Source: Arsukibacterium perlucidum DSM 18276 (GTDB lineage: Bacteria > Pseudomonadota > Gammaproteobacteria > Enterobacterales > Alteromonadaceae). From it: a DNA stretch of 64,000 nucleotides. This document shows, piece by piece, positions 39,133-47,821 of this stretch. Positions within the stretch are counted from its first letter, which is position 1. Every line of letters starts with the position of its first letter. A program made the translations under genes and the position numbers. The DNA lies in contig NZ_KB907704.1 of the NCBI RefSeq assembly GCF_000382165.1, forward strand, positions 62,001-126,000, read 5' to 3'. Below the pieces are notes generated by a model. It was given only the letters and a program-made list of their open reading frames with translations, was not told the origin of the DNA and searched no databases.

Positions 39133-41196
39133 CGCCACACTTAAATCTGCAGCCAGGACTTGCTGATTTAAGGTCAGCTTCAGTGCGCCCAGCTGCAACG
39201 CATTAATCATATCGAGCCGGAGATTACTGCTATGCCACTCACAGGGCCGCGGTTGTTCAGCAGTCAGCTGTAATTGCCAGCAGCCAGAGGTATCGTCCAG
39301 CAAACTTGCCAGTTTCCAGCATAACCAGAATGCTTCACGCAATGCAGTGAGCTCCTGTGCCTGCCAGCGCGGCCCGAGTAACTGGGCCACATCCAGTTGT
39401 ATACTCACCAGCTGGCCCCGGTTAGCCGGGGCAGAAAGTGATGCTAATGCCTGCTGAATGTCATGTTCAAGTTGCCGGCAAAATTCTACAGCGTCTGCGG
39501 CACTGGCCCGGTAGCCAATCCACAATACATCACTGTTGATGCAGCAGCTACTTAACTGGACGTTGGACAGGTTTTGCAATATTGCCTGTACCGGCCGGCG
39601 CAATACCTCTTCCCCCAGATTCAGTTTTAGTTGCTGGCTATCTGGCATAGCAATAGCAAGCAATTGCAAGGGTTGTTTAGTACGACCGTCCTGCTGCAGC
39701 CGCTCACAGAAGCGGCTCCAGCTGTGTGACAATAAAAACGCCATCCGCACAGTTTGCAGCTGGTTATGGCGTGCTCGCTGCTGCCAGTATAAATAGCCTG
39801 CGCTGATAAATAGCAGTACCAATACCAGAGTAGCCATTTGCCAGCGGCTGAGCGTCTGGAGCATTTTATGCTGCTGTGTTTCCAGTGCTGCCTGATTATC
39901 ATGCCGGACGCTGCTCTGGCTCAGATGGCTTTTAAGTTCATTTAGCTTTTCTGCTGTTGTTGCCGTTAGCTCGGTGAAATGTAACTTGCTGGCCTGCTGA
40001 TTAAACAGATAAGCCTGCTGCCAGTCTTGCTGATGTTCTGCCAGTTGTGCACTAAGGCTGTAATAGCGCGCCTGCAGATAATTAGCCGCGTTTTCCATGG
40101 TAGGACTGAGTTCGGCTAAGATCTGCTGAGTTTGGGCAAATTGTTGTTGTAACATTGCTAGTTCTGCTAAGGCCAGTGAGCTCTCCTGCACATAAGTTTG
40201 GGCGCCAATCTGGCGGAACTGCTGTAACGCTGCGTTGTAATAACGGGCAGCCTGCTGAGCATTGCCCTGTAACTTGCTGACCCGTCCCAGGCTTTGTTTG
40301 ACGATAGCGGTGCGCATCACATTGTTAATTTGTTCACTGACGGCCAGAGCTTCAAGCAGGTATTGCTCGGCCTGAGCGATACCTTCTGGATTTTCAAGAT
40401 AACTCTCAGCTATGTAAACCAGCGCATAGCTATAGCCTGACAGGTTCTTCTGGCTCTGGTAAAGCCGGGCGGCCTGTTGCAGGTGTTCCAGCGCTGGTTC
40501 ATGTTCGTCTACTTTACGAAACGCCATACCCAGTCGAAAATGAATTGAGGCGCGGGCGTCTGCGTCCCCCAGTTTATCGGCCAACACCATGGCATGTTGC
40601 AGCTGCTGCTGAGCTTGCTCAAAGCGGTTGTTCTGCAGTGCCAGCCTGCCCAGCATAATCCTGGCCGCCAGCTCCTTTTCCGGATCTTCCAGGCTGAGCG
40701 CTAGCGCCAGGCTCTTGCTGGCATAGTCTCCGGCCAGGGTTAAATCACCAAGTTGGTTGTGAGCCTGGGCAAAGTTATTCAATACTTCACTGTGCAATTC
40801 TCGTTCTGCTGCCTTAGTACTTGCAGCCAGTAGCGTGTCGGCTTGCTGTAAATAGCTGATGGCATTATGGGTGTCCCGGAATAAAATGCCGTACACTTTT
40901 GCTCTTAGCAGAGCGACATAAGCGTGTTGCAGTTTGCTGGTGGCCAGCTTGCCGGCTTGCTGCAGTGCTTTCAGAGCGGCGTCTTTATTATTGGCTCCCA
41001 GGTAGGCCTGAGCTAATACCAGCCAGTCGGCATACTCGCGCGGCTGATCGCTGGCAAGTTGTTCGGTGATAACCTGTTCGTAGTTTTCTGCAGCCACACG
41101 CAAGCGATCTGCCAACTCGTTAGCTTCGGCAAGATGGCTAAATATCAGGCTACTGAGTAACAGGCCGCAGAGCATTATATTGCTGCGAATTTGCAT
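39097..41196 (-). CDS. TPR-repeat membrane protein with degenerate GGDEF-like C-terminus
   Basis: The 699-residue protein has a signal peptide (cleavage near LAEA-NE) and about ten tetratricopeptide repeats at 35-410. A coiled coil and a transmembrane helix near 450-470 follow. The cytoplasmic C-terminal 200 residues resemble a GGDEF domain in outline, with helix-strand order around LLAIAMPDSQQLKLNLGEEVL and then INSDVLWIGYRASAADA where GGDEF would sit. The active-site signature is gone, so any c-di-GMP role would be binding or scaffolding. The TPR-TM-GGDEF order is common among diguanylate cyclases of this group. The TPR call is firm; the degenerate GGDEF is inference. Confidence 0.8.
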   Translation of the reverse strand: MQIRSNIMLCGLLLSSLIFSHLAEANELADRLRVAAENYEQVITEQLASDQPREYADWLVLAQAYLGANNKDAALKALQQAGKLATSKLQHAYVALLRAKVYGILFRDTHNAISYLQQADTLLAASTKAAERELHSEVLNNFAQAHNQLGDLTLAGDYASKSLALALSLEDPEKELAARIMLGRLALQNNRFEQAQQQLQHAMVLADKLGDADARASIHFRLGMAFRKVDEHEPALEHLQQAARLYQSQKNLSGYSYALVYIAESYLENPEGIAQAEQYLLEALAVSEQINNVMRTAIVKQSLGRVSKLQGNAQQAARYYNAALQQFRQIGAQTYVQESSLALAELAMLQQQFAQTQQILAELSPTMENAANYLQARYYSLSAQLAEHQQDWQQAYLFNQQASKLHFTELTATTAEKLNELKSHLSQSSVRHDNQAALETQQHKMLQTLSRWQMATLVLVLLFISAGYLYWQQRARHNQLQTVRMAFLLSHSWSRFCERLQQDGRTKQPLQLLAIAMPDSQQLKLNLGEEVLRRPVQAILQNLSNVQLSSCCINSDVLWIGYRASAADAVEFCRQLEHDIQQALASLSAPANRGQLVSIQLDVAQLLGPRWQAQELTALREAFWLCWKLASLLDDTSGCWQLQLTAEQPRPCEWHSSNLRLDMINALQLGALKLTLNQQVLAADLSVALVADPGETSQQ

Positions 41197-41251
41197 AATT
41201 TAGTAAAGACTCATTTTTTTCTGCCAGTGTAGCCTGAATGTCAGAGCCAGG

Positions 41252-42199
41252 CTACACCTGCCGCAAGGGTGTACCTGCCAGAAAAGCGGTTATATTGTCG
41301 CTCAGCTGCAGCAGCATTCTGGCTCTGGCACTCGGGCTGGCCCAGCCGATGTGGGGGGTAAGCAGCAGGTTAGGCATTGGCTGCTGCAATAATATATGGC
41401 TGGCTGGTGGTGGCTCACTGCTTAACACATCCAATCCTGCGGCCAGCCGGCCCGCTTTAAGTTCAGTTAATAGTGCTGTCTCATCTATCAGGCCGCCGCG
41501 AGCTGTGTTGATAATAATGGCACCATCTGGCAACCATCTCATAGTTTCGCTGTTCAGTAACTGCTGAGTGTCAGCTGTCAACGGGCAATGTAGTGATAAT
41601 ACATCAGCCTGGCGTAATGCTTGCTCAAAGCTGACTCTGCCCTGACGGCAGTGCTGCCTGCCGGCATGTTCGCTAATGATTACCTGCATGCCAAAAGCAG
41701 CTGCCAGCCTGGCTGTCGCCTGGCCAAGGGCGCCGTAACCTACCACGACGAAATGCTTGCCAGCGAGTTCTGCTAAGGGATGGCTATGCAGGCAAAAATG
41801 CGGGCTTTGACTCCATTCACCCCTGGCCAGTGTTTGCTGATAATTGCTGATTTGATTGGTTAATCCCAACAATAATGCCATTGCGTGTTGCGGTACTGTG
41901 GTGTCGGCATAACCTCTGACATTACACACCGTGATACCGCGCTGTGCAGCCGCAGTCAGGTCAATATTATTAACCCCGGTTGCAGCGACACAAATGAGTT
42001 TAAGTTGGGGTAAAGTCTGCAGGGTTGCACTGCTCAGCTGCACCTTATTGACGATAGCGATATCAGCTTGCAATAAACGCTCTGTCACTAATTCCGGGCG
42101 GGTACTGGCAAAACACTGCAGCTGACAGCAGGGCAATTGCAGGGGCGTTAAATCGGTATCGCCCATCGAGCCGGCATCCAGAAATACGATTCGGGTCAT
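41252..42199 (-). CDS. D-2-hydroxyacid dehydrogenase (NAD-binding)
   Basis: The 315-residue enzyme belongs to the D-isomer-specific 2-hydroxyacid dehydrogenases. It has the Rossmann motif VVGYGALGQATARL, the substrate arginine in INTARGGLID, and the catalytic histidine in TPHIGWAS. The closest functional types are hydroxypyruvate/glyoxylate reductases, but the substrate cannot be read from sequence. GAGGA precedes the ATG. It is upstream of the TPR gene on the same strand with a 55-bp gap and may be transcribed with it. Confidence 0.9.
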   Translation of the reverse strand: MTRIVFLDAGSMGDTDLTPLQLPCCQLQCFASTRPELVTERLLQADIAIVNKVQLSSATLQTLPQLKLICVAATGVNNIDLTAAAQRGITVCNVRGYADTTVPQHAMALLLGLTNQISNYQQTLARGEWSQSPHFCLHSHPLAELAGKHFVVVGYGALGQATARLAAAFGMQVIISEHAGRQHCRQGRVSFEQALRQADVLSLHCPLTADTQQLLNSETMRWLPDGAIIINTARGGLIDETALLTELKAGRLAAGLDVLSSEPPPASHILLQQPMPNLLLTPHIGWASPSARARMLLQLSDNITAFLAGTPLRQV

Positions 42200-42250
42200 G
42201 CAATCCTCTGTTTATTTGGTTATGATAAGCGCCTGTTTTTTGGAGGCCAT

Positions 42251-42493
42251 ATGTTCCCTGCAAAGTTTCAAACTATTATTTTTGCTTTTATAATGTCAGG
42301 TTTTATGGCGTTTCTGATGTCGGCTATTCTGACATTTATAAATTTGGGTTGGTTTGACGGTTTTGTCGCGGCCTGGCTACGTGCTTATCTTTATGCCCAT
42401 GTCTGTGCTTTTCCACTGGTATTTGTATTTGCGCCACTGAGCCGGCGCCTGACCGCGAAGCTGGTAAAACCCGCAGAGCTTAGCGGTAACTGA
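42251..42493 (+). CDS. DUF2798 family small membrane protein
   Basis: The 80-residue protein has two transmembrane helices with the FQTIIFAFIMSGFMAFLMS and AHVCAFPLVFVFAPL segments typical of DUF2798. GGAGG precedes the ATG. Function is unknown. It is convergent with the truncated hemoglobin gene and overlaps its end by 14 bp. Confidence 0.85.
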   Translation: MFPAKFQTIIFAFIMSGFMAFLMSAILTFINLGWFDGFVAAWLRAYLYAHVCAFPLVFVFAPLSRRLTAKLVKPAELSGN

Positions 42494-42902
42494 TATCTTT
42501 ATACATCGGCGCCAGCAACGCCAGCAGGGCGTTTTGGTCAGTAATACTGATTTGTTGGCGTTGCATCACTTTTATTAAGCCTTCAACCAGTGCATCATAA
42601 TCGGCCAGAGTGATATTAAATCCGGTATGGCTTTGCTGCATGGTGCTGCCGCTATACTGACAAGGGCCGCCGGTCAGATCACACAATTGCTCGGTCAACA
42701 TCGCCCGGAAGCGGCCAATGTCGCTGTCGGCAAAATGATGGACAATCCGTTCATCATGTTCAATTTCAAACAGTAAGCCATCAACAATAGCATTAATACC
42801 CTCTTCAGCACCTAACCGCTGATACAAAACGGGCCCGGTTGCAGTACTGCAGCCAAGCAGCAGTGCCAGGCAGGCACCGATTAAACCACTGCGTTTTACC
42901 AT
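42480..42902 (-). CDS. Group 1 truncated hemoglobin, lipoprotein form
   Basis: The 140-residue product has a lipoprotein signal ending LLGC (Cys18), followed by a 2-on-2 globin of group 1: VLYQRLGAEEGINAIV, HHFADSD and GGPCQYSG. The proximal haem histidine is in QQSHTGFNIT (His92). Group 1 globins bind O2, NO or CO, and some detoxify NO. Lipid anchoring would place this one on the periplasmic face of a membrane, unlike most family members. It is last of four tightly coupled genes and its start overlaps the DUF3034 stop by 7 bp (ATGGTAA). Confidence 0.92.
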   Translation of the reverse strand: MVKRSGLIGACLALLLGCSTATGPVLYQRLGAEEGINAIVDGLLFEIEHDERIVHHFADSDIGRFRAMLTEQLCDLTGGPCQYSGSTMQQSHTGFNITLADYDALVEGLIKVMQRQQISITDQNALLALLAPMYKDISYR

Positions 42903-43726
42903 GTGGCCTCCAGCGCCAGATAATAACCCGTTTGCGAACCCTGACCGGCAATGTTGCCAAGATCAACGTAAGCGCCGGTTACACTGACATTTTTATTTAT
43001 AAACCAGGCAATAAAAATATCGCGCCAGTGCTGTTCAGCGGCAAAGGCCAGATTATCGGGCTTTTGCTTGTATTCAATGCCCAGCGCCAGGTTGTAATTT
43101 AACAGCACGGCTGCCGAGCCTTCAAACAGCAATTGGTAACTGTTGTCGTTGCTGCTGCCAAAGCCCAGCAAACCGGTCTGGTTTGCTTTGCTGGCCCGCA
43201 GTGTGCCATTGAGCAGCAAATTACGGCCCGCCACCTGATTAAACAGCAGCTTGCTGGCTGCCAGATAGAAATCGGTGCCATTGGCGCTGCGCGCGCCGAC
43301 CGCTTGGGGCAGTGCGAAGTCCAAGTTACGCTTATGCTGGATGCCAAGGCTGATCTGTGGCATGGCGGTATACAGCAGCTCACCAGCCAGATGGTATTTC
43401 ACCGAAAAAATATCCTGCGATAAGCTGCCACCAATTGATTCCAGCGCGAAACGCTGGCGGGCATAGGACAGCTCCCATGTATTGTCCAGGCTCAGGGCAA
43501 TGCCGGCACTGTTCAGGCTGAAATCATTAACGCCCACCCGGCCAGCAAAGGTTGTTACCGACCACTCGTCACTGCTGGCATAGCCGTTAATTACCGCCCA
43601 GGGCACAATGCCACCGCCGGCGTTACCTTCTACAGTTGTCGCGCCGCCGGTAGCAATAATTTTACTGCCGGCGCTGGCCAGTGTCGGCAGGCAAAAAAAG
43701 ATGATCAGCAGCAGCCGTAAATTCAT
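42896..43726 (-). CDS. DUF3034 family outer-membrane-type protein
   Basis: The 276-residue protein has a signal peptide ending at ASAGS and a run of alternating hydrophobic strands ending in a C-terminal aromatic residue (LALEATW). This suggests an outer-membrane beta-barrel. The GGATTVEGNAGGGIVPWAVINGYA start is characteristic of DUF3034. Function is unknown. Its start codon overlaps the stop of the upstream GGDEF-EAL gene (ATGA) and its stop overlaps the start of the hemoglobin gene, so the three are translationally coupled. Confidence 0.85.
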   Translation of the reverse strand: MNLRLLLIIFFCLPTLASAGSKIIATGGATTVEGNAGGGIVPWAVINGYASSDEWSVTTFAGRVGVNDFSLNSAGIALSLDNTWELSYARQRFALESIGGSLSQDIFSVKYHLAGELLYTAMPQISLGIQHKRNLDFALPQAVGARSANGTDFYLAASKLLFNQVAGRNLLLNGTLRASKANQTGLLGFGSSNDNSYQLLFEGSAAVLLNYNLALGIEYKQKPDNLAFAAEQHWRDIFIAWFINKNVSVTGAYVDLGNIAGQGSQTGYYLALEATW

Positions 43727-46038
43727 TCCGATACCTCTGCGGTCGGTGTTGTTGTCGCAGCAAAATTAGTAAGCCATTTGCTGAAATCATTAGCTGCCAA
43801 TGGCTTGCTGAAAAAATAACCTTGGACAGTGTCACAACCTGAAGCTTTTAGAAAGCTTAAGCCTGCCTGGTTTTCCAGGCCCTCTGCCGTCACTTTAAAA
43901 CCAAGACCATGGGCAAGTTTAACGGTCGCATTAACGATCAGCGCATCATTAGTATTAGTTTCTATGTCTTTAACAAAGGCCCGATCAATTTTAATTTCGT
44001 TAACCGGCAGTTGTTTTAAGTACGCCAGAGATGACTGACCGGTGCCAAAATCATCAATGGCCAGATTAATCGCCATCGCTTTTAAGGTGTTTAAGTTGGC
44101 AATAACTTTGCTGGTATCCTGCATTACTGCGCTTTCGGTTACTTCCAGCGCCAGCGCGGTAGCCGGAACCTGGTTTATATCAAGTAAGTTTTTAATTTGC
44201 TCAGGCAAATTCTGGTCCAGCAAATCGGCTGCTGACAAATTAACGGCAACGCGCAGGGTTGGGTAGTCATGCTGCCACGCAGCAAGTTGTTGAATAACCG
44301 TTCGTAACATCCATTGGGTGATCAGGCCAATATTGCCTGAGTGCTCGGCAGTGGCAATAAAATCGACCGGAGAAATAAAGCCCAGCTGGGGGTGCTGCCA
44401 GCGAATTAACGCTTCAGCGCTGTGGCATTGCTGTGACGCCAGTTCAACTTTAGGCTGATAAACCACGAACAGCTGGCCACTGTTCAGGGCGTTTGGCAAG
44501 TCGCGGATAATTGTCAGCTCACGCTGATGAGTTTCATCCTGGCCACTTTGATAAAAGGCAATACCACCGCCGGCCAGGCTGGCGTTCTCCTGCGCTAAAT
44601 CTACCCGGCGTAGCGCTTCACTGGTAGTGCCCTGTTCAGGTTCAAACGGGTAAATACCAATCGCAATTTTTAAATTAATTAACGAGTTTTGAATGTTGTA
44701 AGCCGGTTGCAGGCTGTTATATAAATCAACCAGCTGTTGTTCGCTCAGGCTCTGGTTAAACAACATTAAAAACTCATCACCGTTTAAGCGGGCGCAAAAA
44801 GCGGCGGCAGGCTGATGATGGCCCAACCGCTGTGCCAACAGTTGTAACAGGGTATCGCCATTAGCCAGGCCAAGGGTATCGTTTATATGTTTAAATTGAA
44901 TAATATTAAGTTGTAATAAAGTGCCGTGTTGTGTTTTTAAGATGCCGGGCAGCCTCAGCTCTACCGCATGCCGGTTTAACAGGCCGGTAAGAGCATCATG
45001 TTCGGCTTGCTGGCGCAATTGCTGTTCGCGCGCAGTAATACTTTGTTGCATGCTGACCAGGGTACTTGTCAGTAAACCAATTTCGTCATGGCTGATGGCC
45101 GGCGGTTCAGCGGCATTGCCCTGGCCAATAGCTTTGGCAAAATGACTGAGCTGGCTTAATGGCTTGCTGATACTGCGGGCAAACAAAAAGGCAGCCAGCA
45201 GCGCTAACACTAATCCAAAAGCAAAAATCTCTACCAACTGGTGCCGCAATTGCTGATAACTGGCTAGCCAGCGGTCATCGGGCATATGCAGTAATGCCCA
45301 CAACTGTTTTTCGTTATCGAGTGCTTTACCACGGGTAATATAATTAAAATCGGCGGCCAGATGAGTAGCACCAGGGGTAGCCAGGATGTCCCCGAGTTTA
45401 TTGACTAACCGTTGTTGGGTATCTGCTGGCAGGGTGCTGGTCAGTTGTTGGTTAGCGCGGCTATCCTGCTGGGTAAAACTGATATCCAGCCCGGTGATGC
45501 CTTTAATTTGCTCAGCCAGCGGCACATCTACTAAAAAGCCCATACCTACCCAGGCAATAATTACCGGAGCTCTTACCGGCACTAATACCAGCTGATAAGC
45601 CTGGCCATCAAGTAGCAGAATGTCAGTAACGGCACTGGAGCCCTGGGTGGCAGGAATTAATTGCCTGATGTCGCCGCTGTCTAACCGGGCGCTGCTGGCA
45701 AGCAGCTCCCCGTCAGGGGTTAACAATAACGCAAGCTGAGCGTTGATCCGGCTGCCGTGATTCTGCAACACCGATTCAATGGTGGCCTGTTCTGCGGTGG
45801 CAATAGCCTGGCGAAAGCCAAAGTCTGCTGCCAGCAGGCTGACACTATTCGTTAACTGGGCTGCCCTGCTATCCAGCGCTTGTTGAAAAACTTTGCTGGC
45901 AACGTCCAGTGATAACTCAGCCTGTTGCATCGAGTTAGCGCGCATCGACTTTAACGTAGCATAGCCTGTAAGCAGCATCAGCAGACTGAGTAATACAACT
46001 AATAAGCTAATCCATTTACTGCGCAGCGAATTCAACAT
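43723..46038 (-). CDS. GGDEF-EAL protein, probable c-di-GMP phosphodiesterase
   Basis: The 771-residue inner-membrane protein has a TM helix (about 11-31), a Cache-type periplasmic domain, a second TM (about 270-290), HAMP, GGDEF (about 345-500) and EAL (about 515-760). The GGDEF domain is degenerate: the motif reads NGDEF, and the metal-binding D-x-D has become LNIIQFK, so cyclase activity is unlikely. The EAL domain keeps its catalytic set: AEALIRW, VAVNLSAADL, EVTES, IDDFGTG, EIKID, AEGLEN and QGYFFSKPL. It should therefore hydrolyse c-di-GMP. It is second in the four-gene operon, 7 bp after the cupredoxin-like gene. The periplasmic sensor may read a signal handled by its co-encoded partners. 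Confidence 0.93.
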   Translation of the reverse strand: MLNSLRSKWISLLVVLLSLLMLLTGYATLKSMRANSMQQAELSLDVASKVFQQALDSRAAQLTNSVSLLAADFGFRQAIATAEQATIESVLQNHGSRINAQLALLLTPDGELLASSARLDSGDIRQLIPATQGSSAVTDILLLDGQAYQLVLVPVRAPVIIAWVGMGFLVDVPLAEQIKGITGLDISFTQQDSRANQQLTSTLPADTQQRLVNKLGDILATPGATHLAADFNYITRGKALDNEKQLWALLHMPDDRWLASYQQLRHQLVEIFAFGLVLALLAAFLFARSISKPLSQLSHFAKAIGQGNAAEPPAISHDEIGLLTSTLVSMQQSITAREQQLRQQAEHDALTGLLNRHAVELRLPGILKTQHGTLLQLNIIQFKHINDTLGLANGDTLLQLLAQRLGHHQPAAAFCARLNGDEFLMLFNQSLSEQQLVDLYNSLQPAYNIQNSLINLKIAIGIYPFEPEQGTTSEALRRVDLAQENASLAGGGIAFYQSGQDETHQRELTIIRDLPNALNSGQLFVVYQPKVELASQQCHSAEALIRWQHPQLGFISPVDFIATAEHSGNIGLITQWMLRTVIQQLAAWQHDYPTLRVAVNLSAADLLDQNLPEQIKNLLDINQVPATALALEVTESAVMQDTSKVIANLNTLKAMAINLAIDDFGTGQSSLAYLKQLPVNEIKIDRAFVKDIETNTNDALIVNATVKLAHGLGFKVTAEGLENQAGLSFLKASGCDTVQGYFFSKPLAANDFSKWLTNFAATTTPTAEVSE

Positions 46039-46045
46039 TCAGTGG

Positions 46046-46687
46046 TTACCTGTTGCCAAAACCACGTTGCGGGGCCTGTGGCTTTTGCTGTGATAAATCA
46101 ATTGCCAGACTAACAGCAGCCGTTTGCAGCGGCATAACCAGATCTAATGTAGTCACTTGCCATGGTTCAAGTTGCCAGGGATGCCAGACATGCAGCTGAT
46201 ACTGGCCGGGGGTAATGTCCGGCCATTTCAGCTGACCGGCTTCGTTGCTTACTGCAACCAGGTTGCTTTCACTGACATAGATATAGGCCTGCATATAATC
46301 ATGAATATTACAACCAAGCGCGACGATGCCTGGCGTGTCAAAAGTGATGGGAGCTTCAGGTTTATCAGCATACAGCTGAATTTCAAACTGCTTGGCCGGT
46401 GAGAATGAGTATACATGATGCCGGGTTTTATCCAGGTTGGGGAAATCGACCTCACTGCCCGCCGGCACTGCACTGACAAAAGGTACAAAGGTTAATTTTT
46501 GCTGCGCAACCTGAATGCGCTGCGGCTTAATATCCGACATGCTAAGCGAGCGAAGTTCCACTACAGCATCAGCCAGAGGTTGCTGCTGCTGATTGGTAAT
46601 ACTGATAGTTAAACTGGCAGCGCTAAGCTGGCTGGAGTGTAATATTAAAGCTAAAACAAGTCCGCCGGCGATTAAAGCTAACTTCAT
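46046..46687 (-). CDS. Cupredoxin-like periplasmic protein (methylamine utilization protein type)
   Basis: The 213-residue product has a signal peptide (about 1-24) and a cupredoxin-type beta-sandwich. Candidate copper ligands are visible: a His-His pair at 90-91 (TRHHVYSF), and Cys126, His129 and Met132 in GCNIHDYM, the C-x-x-H-x-x-M order of a type-1-like site. Proteins annotated as methylamine utilization proteins share this layout, but no methylamine dehydrogenase genes are here. ATG 46687 is chosen because the signal peptide begins there; the frame runs 114 bp further upstream without a better start. It leads the operon with the EAL, DUF3034 and hemoglobin genes. Confidence 0.8.
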   Translation of the reverse strand: MKLALIAGGLVLALILHSSQLSAASLTISITNQQQQPLADAVVELRSLSMSDIKPQRIQVAQQKLTFVPFVSAVPAGSEVDFPNLDKTRHHVYSFSPAKQFEIQLYADKPEAPITFDTPGIVALGCNIHDYMQAYIYVSESNLVAVSNEAGQLKWPDITPGQYQLHVWHPWQLEPWQVTTLDLVMPLQTAAVSLAIDLSQQKPQAPQRGFGNR

Positions 46688-46891
46688 AGTACCCGCAATT
46701 TTTCCAAGGATGTTGATAACCATAGCAAGGACTTGGTCCAGCCACAAATAGATTCTGCACTGCTGCCTGATATAGTCAAGCTGGTGATAAAACAGCAACA
46801 ACCGCCAACATATTTACTAACAATTTGCAGTTAGCCGGCGCAGAGCAACAGTGCTAATTTAGCCCCAGGATCATTAGGCAGTGAGCAAACT

Positions 46892-47821
46892 ATGCAATTA
46901 ATTGTTACCGCTATCAGTAAAGACTACGGCGATATTGCGGCGGTGCGTCAGGTCAGTTTTCAAATAAATTCGGGTGATATATTTGCGTTACTGGGGCCCA
47001 ATGGTGCGGGCAAGTCATCCATTATCCGGATGCTGGTTGGCATGACCAGACCCGACAGCGGCAGTATTCTGGTGAGTCATCAGCACGAACATTACGATCA
47101 TGTGCCGCGGCGGTTATTGGGCTATTTGCCGGAAGACCGCGGTTTGTATCCGGACAAGAGCATCGAAAAAAACCTGCTCTATCTGGCGCAGTTACATGGT
47201 TTGAGTAAGCAAAAAGCATTGCAGGAAATGGCGCACTGGCTGGAGGTGTTTGAACTGACAGACCGCCGCCAGGAGGATTTAAAACAGTTATCCAAAGGTA
47301 ATCAGCAAAAAGTCCAGCTCATTGCAGCTGTGTTGCATCAGCCGGCATTGGTTATTCTGGATGAGCCGTTCTCCGGGCTTGACCCGATTAATCAGGAAAA
47401 AGTGGTTGGGTTTCTTAAGGCATTAAAAGCCCGGGGTATGACGGTAATTTTAAGTGCCCATCAAATGGCGATGGTTGAGAAACTGGCCGATCACATGCTG
47501 TTGATGGCACAGGGTAAGGCGATCCTTGCGGGTACGCTGGCAGATATTCAGCAGCAAGCGGGGCCGCAGCGGCAGATGGTACTCAGCTGCGCCGGGCCCG
47601 TAACGGCTGAGCAGTTACAGCAGTGGTTGCCAGAGCTGGAGATTGAACTGCTGAATAGCAATCGCTTTGCGCTGAAACTGACTGCCACGCAAAGTGTGTC
47701 TGGCACGCTAAAACAGCTGGTAAATCAACTGGAGCTGACCCAGGTGGAAATGCAGACAGCCGATTTACATCAGCTTTATTTAATGGCCATGGCGCAGCAT
47801 CAGCTGAGGGAGCAAGCATGA
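46892..47821 (+). CDS. ABC transporter ATP-binding protein (NatA-like)
   Basis: The 309-residue ATPase has Walker A GPNGAGKSS, signature LSKGNQQKV, Walker B LVILDEPFSGLDP and the switch histidine in LSAHQM. The C-terminal extension of about 90 residues is usual for ABC-2 exporters of the NatA group. It overlaps the permease gene by 4 bp (ATGA), forming a two-gene exporter. The substrate is unknown; sodium extrusion is known for Bacillus NatAB only. Confidence 0.9.
   Translation: MQLIVTAISKDYGDIAAVRQVSFQINSGDIFALLGPNGAGKSSIIRMLVGMTRPDSGSILVSHQHEHYDHVPRRLLGYLPEDRGLYPDKSIEKNLLYLAQLHGLSKQKALQEMAHWLEVFELTDRRQEDLKQLSKGNQQKVQLIAAVLHQPALVILDEPFSGLDPINQEKVVGFLKALKARGMTVILSAHQMAMVEKLADHMLLMAQGKAILAGTLADIQQQAGPQRQMVLSCAGPVTAEQLQQWLPELEIELLNSNRFALKLTATQSVSGTLKQLVNQLELTQVEMQTADLHQLYLMAMAQHQLREQA

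Noticed and set aside
46046-46687. A methylamine dehydrogenase (mau) cluster
   Set aside because: No mauA, mauB, mauD or mauE homologues are near; only the cupredoxin-like family name suggests it.
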